64,000 nucleotides of DNA from Mycobacterium triplex. Lineage in GTDB: Bacteria > Actinomycetota > Actinomycetes > Mycobacteriales > Mycobacteriaceae. The translations under genes were made by a program, and so were the position numbers. The notes below the pieces were generated by a model that saw nothing but the letters and a program-made list of their open reading frames with translations, was not told the DNA's origin and did no database searches. Shown piece by piece: positions 44,239 to 53,629 of the stretch (within the stretch, counting starts at the first letter, position 1; the number at the start of each line of letters is the position of its first letter). The stretch covers positions 186,001 to 250,000 of the forward strand of contig NZ_HG964447.1 of assembly GCF_000689255.1 (NCBI RefSeq), given 5' to 3'.

Positions 44239-45760
44239 GTGGAGATCCGCGATCACATCTCATCCGGTAAACCTGCCCTGGTACTCGCTCGGACCGGCAC
44301 GGTGATCGACTTTGCCGAGCTGGAGAAGCGTGCCAATCGTCTGGCTCACTTCTGGTATGCAGCCGGACTTCGCGAGGGCGACACGGTTGCGGCATTACTC
44401 GAGAACAATGAACACGTCCATGCCGTGATGTGGGCGGCGCGCCGAAGCGGTCTGTACTACACGTTGATCAACACTCACCTGACGGCCGCCGAGGCCGCCT
44501 ACATCGTCGACAACAGTTCAGCAAAGGCGCTGATCGGGTCACGCGCGACTCGCGACGTCTGCGAAGGCCTTGCCGAGCATTCCCCCAGGGGGTTACCTGA
44601 GCTGCTGCTGATCGCCGACGACGATCTGGACGGATGGTACCGCTACCCGGAATGTGTTGCCGACCAACCCGAGACGCCGATCCCCTACGAAAGCGAAGGC
44701 GATCTGCTGCAGTACTCGTCGGGAACCACTGGCAGACCCAAGGGGATCCGCCGTGAGCTTCCGCATCTACCACCAAGCGAAGCACCCAACATCCTGATGC
44801 CGTTGATGAATGCCGTCCGAATCACCAGCGAGTCGGTGTATCTGAGCCCGGCGCCGCTTTATCACACCGCGCCGTCGTTCTGGTCGATGGTGGTGCCGGG
44901 AGGGCACCACCATCGTGATGGAGAAGTTCGACCCGGAACATGCGCTCGAGTGCATCCAGCGCTACGGCATCACTCATGGCCAATTCGTCCCGGCGATGTT
45001 CGTGCGGATGCTCAAACTGCCTGAAGCGGTGCGCATGTCCTACGACGTTTCCAACCTGCTGCGGGTGGTGCCTGCGGCCGCGCCATGCCCGGTGGACATC
45101 AAGAAACAGATGATCGCGTGGTGGGGGCCGATCATCGACGAGTACTACGCCGCTTCGGAGGCGGTGGGAGCCTCGTTCATCCGCGCCGAGGACTGGCTGA
45201 CCCACCCCGGCTCGGTCGGCCGACCCTTAGTTGGGGTCCCACACATCCTCGACGAGAGCGGCCATGAGCTACCGCCTGGTGTGCCCGGCGAGATCTATTA
45301 CGAGGGAGGGCATTCGTTCCAGTACCTCAAAGACGATGCGAAGACGGCGGCGGCCCACGACGCGCACGGCTGGGTGACCGTCGGTGACATCGGCTATCTC
45401 GACGTGGACGGCTACCTCTATCTCACTGATCGCCGTCATCACATGATCATTTCGGGTGGGGTGAACATCTACCCGCAAGAAGCCGAAGACCTGCTGATCA
45501 CCCATCCCAAGGTGCTCGACGCGGCAGTCTTCGGTATTCCGGATGACGAGATGGGTCAGGCTGTCAAAGGCGTGGTGCAGACGGTAGATCCGGCTGATGC
45601 CAACGACGGCTTCGCGGCAGAGTTATTGGAGTGGCTGCGAAACCGGTTGGCGCATTACAAGTGTCCGCGGTCTCTCTCGTTCGAGGCGCAGCTGCCCCGG
45701 ACCGATGCCGGTAAGTTGTACAAGCAGCAGCTCGTCGGCAAGTATTCGGCGAAGGGATAG
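44239..45760 (+). pseudogene. fadD: Acyl-CoA synthetase (FadD), frameshifted
   Basis: An AMP-forming acyl-CoA synthetase gene split by one frameshift near 44900. The first frame runs from GTG 44239 to FWSMVVPGG with the P-loop YSSGTTGRPKG. The second resumes at TTIVMEKFDPEHALECIQRYG and runs to the end, with YYAASEAVG, YLYLTDRRHHMIISGGVNIYPQEAED and the final lysine PRTDAGKLYKQQL. Both halves are well conserved, so the lesion is recent or a sequencing error. The intact enzyme would load CoA onto a lipid or side-chain acid. A TTGACA box at 44152-44157 may be its promoter. Confidence 0.8.
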
Positions 45761-45764
45761 GCGA

Positions 45765-46922
45765 TCAGCCCAGTTTCAGAGGCACGCGCTCAAGTGAAAA
45801 GGTGCTCGCGGGGAACACAATCTGCGGTTCCTCACCGACTTTCACCGAAAACTCGGGAATGCGCCGGAGCCATTCGGCCACGATCAATTTCAGCTCGAGG
45901 CGGGCCAGGTGCGACCCCAGGCAGCGGTGTGGCCCGCCACCGAAGCCCCAGTGCCGGTGCACCTTTCCATCCATCACCACGTCGTTGGTCGAGATCTCGT
46001 CGCTGTCGTCGCGATTGATGGCAGCGACACACAACCGCACCATGGTGTCGGCGGGCAGCGTGACGTCCCCGATGGTGACCTCGGTGGTGGTCACGCGGGG
46101 CAGCATCGGCGCCGGCGGCTCCAGCCGGACGATCTCCTCGACGAACACATCGATCTGGTCGGGATCGTCGCGGAGGGTGGTCCTCAGCTCCGGGTTGCGG
46201 GCGAGCTCCAGCAGTGCGGAACTCATCGCCGCGGTGACGGTGTCCAGCCCGGCCAGGACGAAAAGGAAGCTCAGGCCCATGATTTCGGCGTCGTCGAGTG
46301 GCTCCTCGCCATTGAGCAACTGAGACAAGATGTCCGGCCCGGGGTCGGCCCGCCGCGCGTTGATCGCCTCGGTGAGGTACTCGACCAATTCGAGTGCCGG
46401 CGTCAGGTCGGCATCCTCCAGTGACGGCGCTTCCGAGATCGCGATGACCGCGGTTTTCCATGCGACGAGCTTGTCGCGATCCTCCAGCGGCAGCCCGAAC
46501 AAGGTCAGGAATACCTGTGAGGGGTACGGGATCGCCACGTCGGCCACGACTTCGCACTCGCCTTGTGCGGCTACCCGCTCGATGATCTCGATCGCCTGCT
46601 GCTGAAGCGAGGGCAGCATCTCTTTCAAGGTGTGCGGACTGAAGAAGGGCTGCAGGATCTTACGGAACCGGGTGTGCTCTGGCGGGTCGAACGAGATGGG
46701 CACCAACGGCAGCGGGCTGCCGAGCACGTCAAAAGCCTTCTTCGAGGAGAACAATTCAGGATCGCGCAGCGCGGCCAGCACGTCCTCGCGGTGGGTCAGA
46801 TAGAAGATTCCGTCGACGGACACCACCCGCCCTGCGTCGCGAAGGACCTTCCACCCCGCCCCGCGGTCTGCCGCCATCGGCAGGCTGGCGAAGGAAAGTT
46901 CGGGTGCGCCAAGGGTTTCCAC
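45765..46922 (-). CDS. Cytochrome P450
   Basis: A P450 of about 385 residues. I-helix FLFVLAGLDTVTAAM, ExxR in EEIVRLE, and the heme-binding loop FGGGPHRCLG with the Cys ligand. Class I bacterial type, needing ferredoxin. GTG 46922 is preferred as start because GGGAG lies 5 bases upstream; TTG 46934 is in frame too. The gene lies 4 bases from the end of the fadD pseudogene, convergent with it. The SDR gene upstream ends 15 bases away, so the two SDRs and the P450 form one operon. It likely hydroxylates the lipid substrate. Confidence 0.92.
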   Translation of the reverse strand: METLGAPELSFASLPMAADRGAGWKVLRDAGRVVSVDGIFYLTHREDVLAALRDPELFSSKKAFDVLGSPLPLVPISFDPPEHTRFRKILQPFFSPHTLKEMLPSLQQQAIEIIERVAAQGECEVVADVAIPYPSQVFLTLFGLPLEDRDKLVAWKTAVIAISEAPSLEDADLTPALELVEYLTEAINARRADPGPDILSQLLNGEEPLDDAEIMGLSFLFVLAGLDTVTAAMSSALLELARNPELRTTLRDDPDQIDVFVEEIVRLEPPAPMLPRVTTTEVTIGDVTLPADTMVRLCVAAINRDDSDEISTNDVVMDGKVHRHWGFGGGPHRCLGSHLARLELKLIVAEWLRRIPEFSVKVGEEPQIVFPASTFSLERVPLKLG

Positions 46923-46937
46923 GTATGCTCCCAAAGG

Positions 46938-47735
46938 TTAGAACGCCGACCGGTGCAAGCCACCGTCGACTTCGATCCAACTACCGGTGAGGTAGCCGGC
47001 AGGTTCTGAGCACAGGTAGGCGATGAGCGAGGCGATCTCGCTCGGTTTGCCCATTCGCGCTGCCGGCACCCGAGCTTCGCGCAGCATGAACTCGCGTCGC
47101 TCCTGATCGGTGCTCGCGCCGAGGTGCTGCTCCAGGTAGGCCAGTGCGTTCTCAGTCTCAATCCAGCCGGGCGCGACGGTGTTGACCGTGATGCCGTACT
47201 GGGCGTACTCGTCGGAGACCGTCTTGAGCAGGCCGATCGTCGACGGCCGACTGGTGTTGGCCACTGCGTGGTGGATGTTGCCCGCCGGCTCCTTGGCGGT
47301 CGCCGACCCGATGTGCACGAATCGGCCCCAGCCCGCGGCCCGCATCGCCGGCAGAACCGCTCGCAAGAGCAGGATCTGGCTCATCGTGTGCATTTCGAAG
47401 GACTCGCGATAGACATTCACATCGGTGATGTCGGCGAAATCGCCGGGCCGCTGGTATTTAGCTTGGCCGACAACGATTAGCGGCGCCCCGTGCTGGGCCG
47501 CAATCTCGCGGACGGCGTCGGTCAGCTGCCCGTCGTCGGCCACGTCGGCAGTGACACCGATGGCAGTGCCCCCTTCGGTGCGGATTGCCTCGACCGCGGC
47601 GTCGACATCGGTCTTAGTCCGCGCCAGTATCGCAACCCGCGCACCTTCCGCGGCAAGCAGTTTGGCGACCTCGAAGCCGATTCCCTTGCTGCCGCCTACG
47701 ACCAGCGCCGATCGGCCGTCGATACGGTAATGCAT
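46938..47735 (-). CDS. Atypical SDR without the Y-x-x-x-K motif
   Basis: A 265-residue SDR. The Rossmann motif GGSKGIG and NAG-like region are readable (VVGQAKYQRPGDFADI). At the active-site position the sequence is NIHHAVANTSRPSTIGLLKTVS, so neither Tyr nor Lys of Y-x-x-x-K is present. An SDR subgroup with LSN..R in this place exists, and this protein seems to belong to it. It may use another residue or lack redox activity. It is followed by the P450 and preceded by a second SDR. Confidence 0.82.
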   Translation of the reverse strand: MHYRIDGRSALVVGGSKGIGFEVAKLLAAEGARVAILARTKTDVDAAVEAIRTEGGTAIGVTADVADDGQLTDAVREIAAQHGAPLIVVGQAKYQRPGDFADITDVNVYRESFEMHTMSQILLLRAVLPAMRAAGWGRFVHIGSATAKEPAGNIHHAVANTSRPSTIGLLKTVSDEYAQYGITVNTVAPGWIETENALAYLEQHLGASTDQERREFMLREARVPAARMGKPSEIASLIAYLCSEPAGYLTGSWIEVDGGLHRSAF

Positions 47736-47747
47736 CCGGTGCGCCGA

Positions 47748-48578
47748 CTAGCCTCGCCGCACGTCCATGCCGGCGTCCACCTTGAGCATGCTTCCGGTGA
47801 ACGAACGGCCCGCGTCGCTGAGCAAGAAGAGGATCGTGTTGCTGACGTCGCGTGGCTCGATCAGCGGCAAGCCCGGCAGCGCGGTCTGGACCGCATTGAC
47901 CATGCGAGGGTTGTCCTCAATCACCTTGAACAGAGCCGGGTTGTCAGTGATCATCGGGGTCGCGCAGTTGGTCGGCGCCACGGCATTGACGCGAATGCGG
48001 TCGGGGGCAAGCATGGCCGCATACGCGCGGACCAGGCCGACGACGGCGACCTTCGACATCAAGTAGGCATCGCTGCCGCCGCGGCCGTCGGTGAGGTCCA
48101 GCAGGGCGATCATCGAACTCGTCGCGATCAGATTGCCACCCTCACCGCGTTCCTTCATGTGGGGGATCGCCACCTGGAAAGCGTTCCACACCCCGATGAG
48201 CATGATGTCGAGCCCTAACCTCAGCGCCTCCGACGCGTCGCGCTCATCGGCGTTGGTCAGGACGACCCCGGCATTGGCGAGCACCGTGTCGACGTGGCCG
48301 AACTCGGTGACGCCCGCGTCGAATGCCTCCTGTAGCGCAGCCTTGTCGCGGACGTCGGCCTTGCGGGTCAGCATCTTCCTACCGGTCTTCTCCACCAGGC
48401 GGGCCGTCTCCTCGAGATCATCTTCGGTGCCAAGTGCATAGGGCACGATGTCGAGGTTCTCGCAGATGTCGACGCCGACGATGTCGGCACCTTGCTCGGC
48501 ACACATCACCGCGTGCGAACGGCCTTGCCCGCGAGCGGCTCCGGTGATGAAGACAACCCTGCCGTCCAGTGAACCCAT
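47748..48578 (-). CDS. Mycofactocin-type SDR
   Basis: A 276-residue SDR with GITGAARGQGRSHA-like Rossmann motif (FITGAARGQGRSHAVMCAEQ), then GADIVGVDICENLD, the insert typical of mycofactocin-coupled SDRs, which carry non-exchangeable NAD. Catalytic SSMIALL and YLMSK are intact. The C-terminus is SFTGSMLKVDAGMDVRRG. It is the first gene of the SDR-SDR-P450 operon. It is divergent from the enoyl-CoA hydratase gene across a 160-base gap that holds the 16-bp motif. Confidence 0.88.
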   Translation of the reverse strand: MGSLDGRVVFITGAARGQGRSHAVMCAEQGADIVGVDICENLDIVPYALGTEDDLEETARLVEKTGRKMLTRKADVRDKAALQEAFDAGVTEFGHVDTVLANAGVVLTNADERDASEALRLGLDIMLIGVWNAFQVAIPHMKERGEGGNLIATSSMIALLDLTDGRGGSDAYLMSKVAVVGLVRAYAAMLAPDRIRVNAVAPTNCATPMITDNPALFKVIEDNPRMVNAVQTALPGLPLIEPRDVSNTILFLLSDAGRSFTGSMLKVDAGMDVRRG

Positions 48579-48681
48579 ATCTGTAAGCCTCCAGTAGCTC
48601 GCGCTATCGGCCGCGCCCTGTGGTGGCGAGAGCGCGACGCAGTGACGTGCGCCACGTTACGCCGCGGAATTGGAATCATAC

Positions 48682-48697
48682 AACTATTTGGCTAATT
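48682..48697 (+). promoter_or_regulatory. 16-bp motif, site 1 (putative operator)
   Basis: AACTATTTGGCTAATT, imperfect inverted repeat AACTA-N6-TAATT, in the divergent gap between the SDR operon and the enoyl-CoA hydratase gene. Matches site 2 at 12 of 16 positions. Confidence 0.5.
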
Positions 48698-48739
48698 TGG
48701 TGGGCGACGGAACACTCCGAGCCTTGGAAGGGATATCAC

Positions 48740-49567
48740 ATGTCCGACAGCCCCAATGGCGGTCCACGCCCACCCGACGGTGACTGGTTGGGGAGCCCCT
48801 ACCTGAGGTTCGAACGTGAAGGTGCGTTTGCTATCTGCACCCTGGACCGCCCCGAGGCGCGGAATGCGATGACGCCCGCAATGTACTTCGGGATCCGCTA
48901 CGCGGTGAGTCGGGTCAATGCCGACCCCGACCTCGCGGGCCTGCTCATCACGGGCACCGGCGACGTCTTCGCGCCGGGAGGTGACCTGGGTCAGAAAGCA
49001 GCAGACAACTGGATGGACTTCGCGTCCACCCTGGGAACCGACGTCACCCCGTTCGACACGCTGCGGCAGTCGGCCAAGCCGGTCGTGTCCGCGGTCAACG
49101 GCATCTGTCAGGGTGGTGGCCTGCAGATCGCGATGTGCAGTGACCTCGCCGTGGTAAGTGATCGGGCCGTCTTCCGGGTGCCCGAATTGTTCCGTGGCAT
49201 CGCCGACACGTACTACAGCCAGGTACTGGCCCGGCTCATCGGACCGGTCCGGACCAAGGACCTGATGTTCACCGGACGGACGCTGAACGCGCAGGAGGCG
49301 CTCGACTGGGGCATGGTGAGCAGGGTGGTCCCGCACGACGACCTGATGAGCGTCGCCAAGGAGTTGCTCGCGCAGTGTTGCCGGACCGCTCCGGGAGCGC
49401 GCGGGTTGGTCAAGGCGAGCCTGGACAACTACCTCGGGCTCTACGACCGGATCGGCATGACGACCAGTCTTTTCGGTCCCGAGGCAGCCGAAGGTTTCCG
49501 GGCGTTCAAGCAGAAGAACTCGCCGGACTGGGTGCACCCGAAACTTCGGGTGGAGGGCCGGTTGTAG
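48740..49567 (+). CDS. Enoyl-CoA hydratase/isomerase family protein
   Basis: A 275-residue crotonase-fold protein. Oxyanion-hole segments: FAPGGDLGQK and VNGICQGGGLQIAMCSDLAVVS. The expected Glu at the catalytic helix is readable in VPELFRGIADTYYSQVLARLIGP. It starts at ATG 48740 with GGAAGGGA upstream. A longer open frame to 48620 crosses the promoter motif and is not credible. It would hydrate or rearrange an unsaturated acyl-CoA. Confidence 0.88.
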   Translation: MSDSPNGGPRPPDGDWLGSPYLRFEREGAFAICTLDRPEARNAMTPAMYFGIRYAVSRVNADPDLAGLLITGTGDVFAPGGDLGQKAADNWMDFASTLGTDVTPFDTLRQSAKPVVSAVNGICQGGGLQIAMCSDLAVVSDRAVFRVPELFRGIADTYYSQVLARLIGPVRTKDLMFTGRTLNAQEALDWGMVSRVVPHDDLMSVAKELLAQCCRTAPGARGLVKASLDNYLGLYDRIGMTTSLFGPEAAEGFRAFKQKNSPDWVHPKLRVEGRL

Positions 49568-49613
49568 CGCGTCGCTACAGCTGGCGCGAGGCCGGCCCGT
49601 CCGCCCATTCCGG

Positions 49614-50396
49614 TTACTTCGGAGTGAAGCGTTGCGCGCCGTCGAGGCGCATCACCTCGCCGTTGACGTAGCCGTTTGTCAGCAGGAACGTCGCCGCGTC
49701 GGCGAACTCGTCGGGGGAGCCGAGTCGTTTCGGGAACGGTACGTTGGCGGCGAACTTGGCGATCGCCTCTTCGCCGACCGACTCCATGATCGGCGTCTTC
49801 ATCGTTCCAGGTGCAATGGTGTTGACTCGGATACCCGCCGAACTCAGGTCACGGGCGGCAGCGATGGTCAGCCCGATGACACCGGCTTTTGCGGCGGCAT
49901 AGGCAGTCTGCCCGATCTGCCCTTCGTAGCCCGCAATCGAGGCGGTGAGCACCAGCGCGCCCCGCTCGCCGCCATCGCGGGGTTCTGCGGTGGCCACGGC
50001 TGCGGCCACGAGTCGGGCCATGTTGTAGGTGCCATTGAGATAGAGATCGATCGTCTTGGTGAAGCCGCCGAAGTCCGCGGGGCTGCCGTCGCGCTGGACG
50101 ATCCGTTGCGCCACACCGAAACCGCCGTGCGCGACGACCGCGTAGCGCAGCTGGCCGAGCTGGTTGGCCTGCTCGATCGCGCCGAGAACGCTGTCCTCAC
50201 TCGTCACGTCGGTGCTCACGAACAGCGCCCCACTGCCCAGCTCGTCGGCCAGCGCCTTACCCTTGTCGGCAGCGAGATCGGCGATCACCACGCCGAGTCC
50301 GTCGGCATGGAGCCGACGGACCGTCGCCTCGCCCAGGCCGCCCGCACCGCCGCTGACAATCGCCGACGCGCCTTCGAATTTCGCTACAGTCACCAA
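49614..50396 (-). CDS. SDR, 3-hydroxyacyl-CoA dehydrogenase-like
   Basis: A 260-residue SDR of the HSD17B10 type. GGAGGLGEATV, TDVTSEDSV, LTASIAGYEGQIGQTAYAAAKAGV with Ser, Tyr and Lys intact, and the C-terminal GEVMRLDGAQRFTPK. This type oxidises 3-hydroxyacyl-CoA or steroid alcohols with NAD. It is the last gene of a minus-strand operon after two acyl-CoA dehydrogenase genes and an SDR, with a 6-base gap. Confidence 0.88.
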   Translation of the reverse strand: MVTVAKFEGASAIVSGGAGGLGEATVRRLHADGLGVVIADLAADKGKALADELGSGALFVSTDVTSEDSVLGAIEQANQLGQLRYAVVAHGGFGVAQRIVQRDGSPADFGGFTKTIDLYLNGTYNMARLVAAAVATAEPRDGGERGALVLTASIAGYEGQIGQTAYAAAKAGVIGLTIAAARDLSSAGIRVNTIAPGTMKTPIMESVGEEAIAKFAANVPFPKRLGSPDEFADAATFLLTNGYVNGEVMRLDGAQRFTPK

Positions 50397-50402
50397 TTCT
50401 CC

Positions 50403-51500
50403 TTAATTACCGTTGTTTTCCAGTTGAGCCGGATCGCCCGTCACCAAACTCCACGGATCGTCCGTCGCCAAGACCAGCCGACCGAGTCGCCGCGCGTAGT
50501 TCGCGGTCGTGCCGTAATCCCCGGTCCAGCTCTGAGCGCGCAGGGTGAACAGCCACAGCGGGTGCTCGCTGGTGACACCAATCGCACCGTGCAGCTGATG
50601 GGCGACGCTGGTGACCGGGTCGACGGCGCGGCCGACCGCGACCTTCGCGACGGTGACGGCGTAGTCGGTGTGGGGGGAAGCGAAGCCGTGCTCGGCAGCG
50701 GCGGCGACAGCCAACTCCGCAGCAGCACGGGCTCTTTCGATTTCCCCGGCCATCCCGGCCAGTGACTGTTGCACGGACTGGAAGGCGCTGAGCGGACGAC
50801 CGAACTGGACGCGCTGGCGGGTGTGCTGCACCGACAGCGCTGCGGCCGCGTCCAGCACCCCGATGGTCTGCACACAGCGTGACCATGCGCCGCGCCGAGC
50901 CAGCTCGGCGCCGAGCGCCGGGTCCACGTCATGCAACTGGTCGGCCGGCACGTCGAACACGAGCGAATCGCGGGGTTCGCCCGCTAGGTTGTGACCTTCC
51001 CGCAGTTGGCCGGGGATCACGTCGATGACACCGATCCGCAGGCCGGCGGGTGTGGTGACGGCCAGCAGGGCGGCGGCGCACGCTCGCGCCCACGGCACCG
51101 CGTCCGCGGTGCCGGTGATCCGGTCGCCGTCGACTTCGCCATCGGCGACCGCAACGGTCAGCGGGCCGCTGGGTAGCTCGATTCCGACCTGCTGGCCGAG
51201 CCAGCCGGCAAGCGCGTCGGTTTCTGCCAACGGCACCGCACCAGCGTGGCGGGCCAGGCCGTAGAGCGCAATGGCCAGCTCGTGCGGGCCGGCTCCCATG
51301 TCCGGCGTGCTGGTCAGCCTGGCCAGCCCGGTTTCCTCGAGGTTGCGCCAGAGCTCGGTGTCGAACTGGTCGGGGATGCCGCGATGGCCCAGACCGGCGT
51401 CGTAGGAGCGCCGCCCAAGGTCGTCGACCAGCTGACGCAGCTGCGTGTCGTCGTCCTTAGACCCTGTCACGGCGAAAACCCCGCCAGCGAGCGCGCTCAT
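50403..51500 (-). CDS. Acyl-CoA dehydrogenase, probably non-catalytic partner
   Basis: A 365-residue acyl-CoA dehydrogenase-fold protein. C-terminal helical domain: QRVQFGRPLSAFQSVQQSLAGMAGEIERARAAAELA and HQLHGAIGVTSEHPLWLFTLRAQSW. It lacks a clear catalytic Glu and the middle flavin-contacting domain is shortened. In actinobacterial sterol catabolism such proteins pair with a catalytic subunit as alpha2beta2. It starts at ATG 51500, overlapping the upstream acyl-CoA dehydrogenase gene in ATGA fashion, which supports pairing. Confidence 0.82.
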   Translation of the reverse strand: MSALAGGVFAVTGSKDDDTQLRQLVDDLGRRSYDAGLGHRGIPDQFDTELWRNLEETGLARLTSTPDMGAGPHELAIALYGLARHAGAVPLAETDALAGWLGQQVGIELPSGPLTVAVADGEVDGDRITGTADAVPWARACAAALLAVTTPAGLRIGVIDVIPGQLREGHNLAGEPRDSLVFDVPADQLHDVDPALGAELARRGAWSRCVQTIGVLDAAAALSVQHTRQRVQFGRPLSAFQSVQQSLAGMAGEIERARAAAELAVAAAAEHGFASPHTDYAVTVAKVAVGRAVDPVTSVAHQLHGAIGVTSEHPLWLFTLRAQSWTGDYGTTANYARRLGRLVLATDDPWSLVTGDPAQLENNGN

Positions 51501-52648
51501 CGCAGCCCCATTCCGCGGGCGATCACGCCGCGCAACACCTCGTTGGTACCGCCGCGCAGGGTGAACATGGGCTTGTGCAGCCACGCGGTGCTCAGCATCG
51601 TCTCCAGCTCGGAATTCGGTGGCACTGCCTCGAGCAGATCGGCGATCAATCCCACGGATTCGGCTTCGAAGCGGGTGCCGAGGTCCTTCACCAGCGCGGC
51701 CTGATTCGCCGCATCGCCGCCGTCGGTGAGCGTGCGGGCCACCGACAACGAGAGCTGCCGCAGCGAGATCAACCGCGCCATCAGGTCGCCGATGTCGGCC
51801 GCGGTGCGGTCATCGGGCACCGGCCCACGACCGAGTGCGCGAATGGCGGCGAACAGTAGAGGGCCGGTGGAGAGGATCCGCTCGGGCCCGCTGCGTTCGA
51901 ACGACAGCTCGGAGGTGACCTGGTGCCAGCCGTTGCCGACCTCGCCGAGCACATCGGCATCGGCTACGAAGACCTGATCGAACAGCACCTCGTTGAAGTG
52001 ATGTGCGCCCGACATCAAGATGATGGGTTCGATTCGGACGCCCTCGGCATCGCACGGCACCAGGAACTGGCTGAAACCGGCGTGGCGATGTTCGGGATCC
52101 GGCGGGCTGGTGCGGGCCAGCACGACGACCTGGTGCGCATGGTGGGCGCCGCTGGTCCACACCTTGCTGCCAGAGAGTAACCAGCCGCCGTCGGCGCGGA
52201 TGGCTTTGGTTTGCACGGCGGCAAGGTCGGACCCGGCACCGTGCTCGCTCATGCCGATCGACGAATAGAGCTTGCCGGCAACAATTTTGGGCAACAACCG
52301 TTCGCGCTGCTCCTCATTGCCGTAGGTCAACAGACCCGGTGCGACCTGGCGATCGGCGGTCCAGTGCGCCGCCACGGGCGCACCCGCCGCGATCAGCTCC
52401 TCGGTCACCACATAGCGGTGCAAATACCCGAGACCGTGGCCGCCGTATTGCTTCGGGATGGTCAGGCCGACGAATCCGGCGGCGCCCAGCCGCGCTGAGA
52501 ACTCCTGGTCCCACCCGGCCAGCCACGAGTCGACGCCGGGCTGCCACCCGAATTCAGCGCGGTCGGACTCCAAGAAGTCGCGCACGGCATGCCGCAGCTT
52601 GACCAACTCGGGCACACGGGCGCTCAACGCGTCGAACGAATTCACCAC
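51497..52648 (-). CDS. Acyl-CoA dehydrogenase, catalytic subunit
   Basis: A 383-residue acyl-CoA dehydrogenase with full flavin motifs: SSIGMSEHGAGSDLAAVQTKA, WLLSGSKVWTSGAHHAH and a C-terminal FTLRGGTNEVLRGVIARGMGLR. The candidate base is the Glu in LSFERSGPERIL, on the helix used by LCAD/IVD-type enzymes. It is coupled to the downstream partner gene by a 4-base overlap. It would introduce a double bond alpha-beta to the CoA ester. Confidence 0.86.
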   Translation of the reverse strand: MVNSFDALSARVPELVKLRHAVRDFLESDRAEFGWQPGVDSWLAGWDQEFSARLGAAGFVGLTIPKQYGGHGLGYLHRYVVTEELIAAGAPVAAHWTADRQVAPGLLTYGNEEQRERLLPKIVAGKLYSSIGMSEHGAGSDLAAVQTKAIRADGGWLLSGSKVWTSGAHHAHQVVVLARTSPPDPEHRHAGFSQFLVPCDAEGVRIEPIILMSGAHHFNEVLFDQVFVADADVLGEVGNGWHQVTSELSFERSGPERILSTGPLLFAAIRALGRGPVPDDRTAADIGDLMARLISLRQLSLSVARTLTDGGDAANQAALVKDLGTRFEAESVGLIADLLEAVPPNSELETMLSTAWLHKPMFTLRGGTNEVLRGVIARGMGLR

Positions 52649-52657
52649 AGCCGCTTC

Positions 52658-53521
52658 CTAAACCGTAGGGGCCGGGGCCGACAGCAGGTAGAAGTTGGGC
52701 TTCAGGTCATCCTCGCTCGCGGCCAGTAGGTACTCCGAGAGGTCGGCGCGGCCCTCTTCGCGAAGGATGTCCTCGTCGGTGTAGAAGTGGCCGCTGCACG
52801 CCGCGGCGGGACGGGTGACCAGCGCGTGCACCGCCTCGGCCATGATCTGCGGGCTGCGGGCCTGCGCCCGCACCGCCTCCTCTCCCAACGCGACCATCAT
52901 CCCCGTACTGGCGATCGTGGTGGCCGGCCACACCGAATTCACCGCGATCGGCACCGAGGCGAACTCTGCGGCCCACCCCAAGGTCAGCAGGCTCTGGGCG
53001 TACTTGCCCACCGTGTGCCCGACATGGGCGCCAACCCACCTGGGGTCCAGGTTCAGCGGGGGAGCGACGTTGACCACGTGCGCGTTGTCGGACCGGCGCA
53101 AGTGCGGAAGTGCGGCCTGCACAATCGCGAACGGCCCTTCGACATTGACCTCCAGCAGCCGGCGCAGGCTCTTGGGCGGTAGCTGCGCGGTCGGCCGCAG
53201 ATCCAGGGCTCCGGCATTGTTGATGACGACGTCGATGCCGCCGAACGCGTCAGCTACCGCGTTGACGGCTGACGCGACCGCAACCGGGTCGCGCACATCG
53301 CAGGTCAGCGGGAGCGCCCGGCCGCCCGCGCGGTGCACGGCGTCCGCGGTCTCGCCAAGGGTGCCCGCGATCTTGGGATTCGGCGTGTCAGTCTTGGCCA
53401 GCAAAGCCACGGCGGCACCGTCTTCGGCGATCCGCTCGGCGATGGCGGCGCCGATGCCGCGGCTGGCACCTGTTACCAGCACGACGCGACCCTTCAGACT
53501 GCGAGGATGGTGATTGCCCAC
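52658..53521 (-). CDS. HSDL2-like SDR with Tyr-to-His active site
   Basis: A 287-residue SDR similar to hydroxysteroid dehydrogenase-like 2: TGASRGIGAAIAERIAEDGA, INNAGALDLRPT, VNVAPPLNLDPRWVGAH and the long C-terminal region with HFYTDEDILREEG. At the Y-x-x-x-K motif the text is GHTVGKYAQS, so the catalytic Tyr is replaced by His while Lys is kept. It is the first gene of the operon leading to the two acyl-CoA dehydrogenases. The promoter gap holds site 2 of the 16-bp motif. Confidence 0.85.
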   Translation of the reverse strand: MGNHHPRSLKGRVVLVTGASRGIGAAIAERIAEDGAAVALLAKTDTPNPKIAGTLGETADAVHRAGGRALPLTCDVRDPVAVASAVNAVADAFGGIDVVINNAGALDLRPTAQLPPKSLRRLLEVNVEGPFAIVQAALPHLRRSDNAHVVNVAPPLNLDPRWVGAHVGHTVGKYAQSLLTLGWAAEFASVPIAVNSVWPATTIASTGMMVALGEEAVRAQARSPQIMAEAVHALVTRPAAACSGHFYTDEDILREEGRADLSEYLLAASEDDLKPNFYLLSAPAPTV

Positions 53522-53569
53522 GTTTGGTTGACCTTCCGTCCGTCGCTAGGCCGTGCCGTCGAATGGTAT

Positions 53570-53585
53570 AACTATATAGCTAGTT
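53570..53585 (+). promoter_or_regulatory. 16-bp motif, site 2 (putative operator)
   Basis: AACTATATAGCTAGTT, inverted repeat AACTA-N6-TAGTT, in the 108-base divergent gap between the SDR operon and the OB-fold/thiolase operon. The most symmetric of the copies. Confidence 0.55.
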
Positions 53586-53629
53586 AGTTGCGCGATGTAA
53601 CGGGCGCTCATCCACAAAAGCGGGGATCT

